Origin: Thermococcus sp.
GTDB taxonomy: Archaea > Methanobacteriota_B > Thermococci > Thermococcales > Thermococcaceae
Assembly: GCA_021160985.1 (NCBI GenBank)
Contig: JAGHBN010000185.1
Location: 1 to 6,115 of the forward strand
DNA length: 6,115 nt
Direction: 5' to 3'
Position numbers and translations under genes: made by a program. Shown one piece after another: positions 5,269 to 6,115 of this stretch (positions within the stretch are counted from its first letter, which is position 1; each line of letters starts with the position of its first letter). The notes below the pieces were generated by a model that was not told the DNA's origin, did not search any database, and saw only the letters and a list, made by a program, of their open reading frames with translations.

Positions 5269-6115
5269 TTACCCACTGAATACAGTGCGTGGTGGATAGA
5301 CGAATACGGAAGCCTCTACGGGCTCTGGAGATTTTGTTATCACGTCTGCACCCCATGTTAAAAAATAGAACTGAGCATTCACTTTGTAGTTGAAAACCCC
5401 AAAATAACATGCAGTGCCCGTTGAAGTCGTCTTCATAGTAACTGCTGTTATCAAGTAGAAAGAATGACCCCAGGCAGGAGGATCAAGTCCCAGAGATTTT
5501 TTCTTGAAATCATATGCATGGAAATCAACATAGTCATTTGGATTTCCGGTGTGTGTGTCAATTCTGAAGTAATAACCATCATTGGTGTTTACTGAATAAC
5601 CCGCACTGGCACTTATCTTGGCAATTTTTTCCGGATCGAGCTCCACCATTATTGATTCCTGATAACTCGTGACAGGACCAATGTGCCCGTCCGGAAGGAA
5701 GTCATTAATTGTTTCATGTGAGTAGCCACGGCTCACATGTAGAGATATGTCTTTGACTGCCACTCCTGAGGAGGATACATCACCCCTAATCTTTGTCCTC
5801 CCGTAGTATTCAACAGTATTTTCATCAACCACATAATAGTAATACCATCCCTCGAACTCTAAGTATCCCTTCTGCAGTTCGAGATAAGAGACACTGTGGG
5901 TTATCCAATCTATAGTACCAGCATAATTCCAGTCCACGTTGGGGTTTATTGTCGAAGCAATTTTGAGATCCGAAACCTTCGCCCTAACATGCCTCCGAGT
6001 GAATTCCGCAAACTTCTTCTGGAAAACGGCATATTGTTCGGGCTTTGCTCCCTCTACCACGTAGTATGCTGGTGCATATACCCCGTTGCCCACAGGCCTA
6101 AGAGCAATTCCAATG
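5269..6115 (-). CDS. C-terminal part of a probably exported protein of unknown family (5' end outside the window)
   Basis: The frame ends with TAA at 5269-5271 and stays open to the window edge, giving 281 complete codons. A GTG at 6091-6093 could be read as a start, but it has no ribosome binding site and the frame runs on upstream through IGIALRP, so the true start is probably outside. The protein is rich in Tyr, Phe, Trp, Ser, Thr and Asn (for example WYYYYVVDE and QFYFLTW), has a single cysteine and a beta-rich pattern. This composition is typical of archaeal extracellular proteins. No signal peptide can be seen because the N-terminus is missing, and there is no membrane segment in the visible part. 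It is not a recognised enzyme. The three-span membrane protein follows 17 bases downstream, so the two are likely one transcript. Base composition is AT-richer than in the oxidoreductase gene. Confidence 0.7.
   Translation of the reverse strand, partial: IGIALRPVGNGVYAPAYYVVEGAKPEQYAVFQKKFAEFTRRHVRAKVSDLKIASTINPNVDWNYAGTIDWITHSVSYLELQKGYLEFEGWYYYYVVDENTVEYYGRTKIRGDVSSSGVAVKDISLHVSRGYSHETINDFLPDGHIGPVTSYQESIMVELDPEKIAKISASAGYSVNTNDGYYFRIDTHTGNPNDYVDFHAYDFKKKSLGLDPPAWGHSFYLITAVTMKTTSTGTACYFGVFNYKVNAQFYFLTWGADVITKSPEPVEASVFVYPPRTVFSG

Noticed and set aside
6091..6093. GTG as the true start of the right-hand exported-type protein
   Set aside because: The frame stays open upstream to the window edge, no ribosome binding site precedes the GTG, and a signal peptide is expected further upstream.

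Overview
The window most likely comes from a hyperthermophilic euryarchaeon of the Thermococcales (Thermococcus or Pyrococcus type). The evidence is a 618-residue tungsten-pterin oxidoreductase of the aldehyde:ferredoxin oxidoreductase (AOR) family, ribosome binding sites matching the archaeal 16S tail (GGTGAT, GAGGTG, GGAGG), an archaeal TATA box, a T-rich terminator, and Glu/Lys/Val/Arg-rich proteins that use ATA and AGG codons. No RNA gene, CRISPR array, insertion sequence or intact transposase was found.

Left block (1-2864, + strand): a tightly packed operon of three reading frames. The first is only the last 27 codons of a gene that starts outside the window. It overlaps by 8 bases the start of a 380-residue protein of unknown family, which overlaps by 13 bases a 551-residue protein. 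The 551-residue protein has a lysine-rich N-terminal tail, two related beta-rich segments, a central alpha/beta region, and a C-terminal domain that reads like a PD-(D/E)xK nuclease fold with E-x-E in place of E-x-K. The overlaps suggest translational coupling and a shared task. A defence or mobile-element role is inference only.

Middle block (2865-4826, + strand): a single-gene unit with its own TATA box, inverted repeats around the core promoter, a strong ribosome binding site and a T-rich terminator. It encodes the AOR-family tungsten enzyme. The enzyme keeps the catalytic Glu/His pair and three of the four iron-sulfur ligands, but the first cysteine of the C-x2-C-x3-C motif is glycine. 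This recalls the WOR4 branch of Pyrococcus furiosus, which was reported to carry fewer iron atoms per subunit than AOR. That assignment is probable, not proven.

Right block (4832-6115, - strand, convergent with the oxidoreductase gene): the C-terminal 281 residues of a larger, aromatic-rich and probably exported protein. It is followed after 17 bases by a 101-residue protein with three predicted membrane segments. The reading frame of the small membrane protein continues for 37 more codons after its TAG stop, so its true C-terminus is worth checking.

Composition changes from block to block. Single 60-base lines that I counted gave about 48% GC at 2701-2760, about 62% at 3541-3600 and about 42% at 5881-5940. 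A GC-rich metabolic gene therefore sits between two more AT-rich groups of unrecognised genes, as expected where accessory genes flank a core gene.
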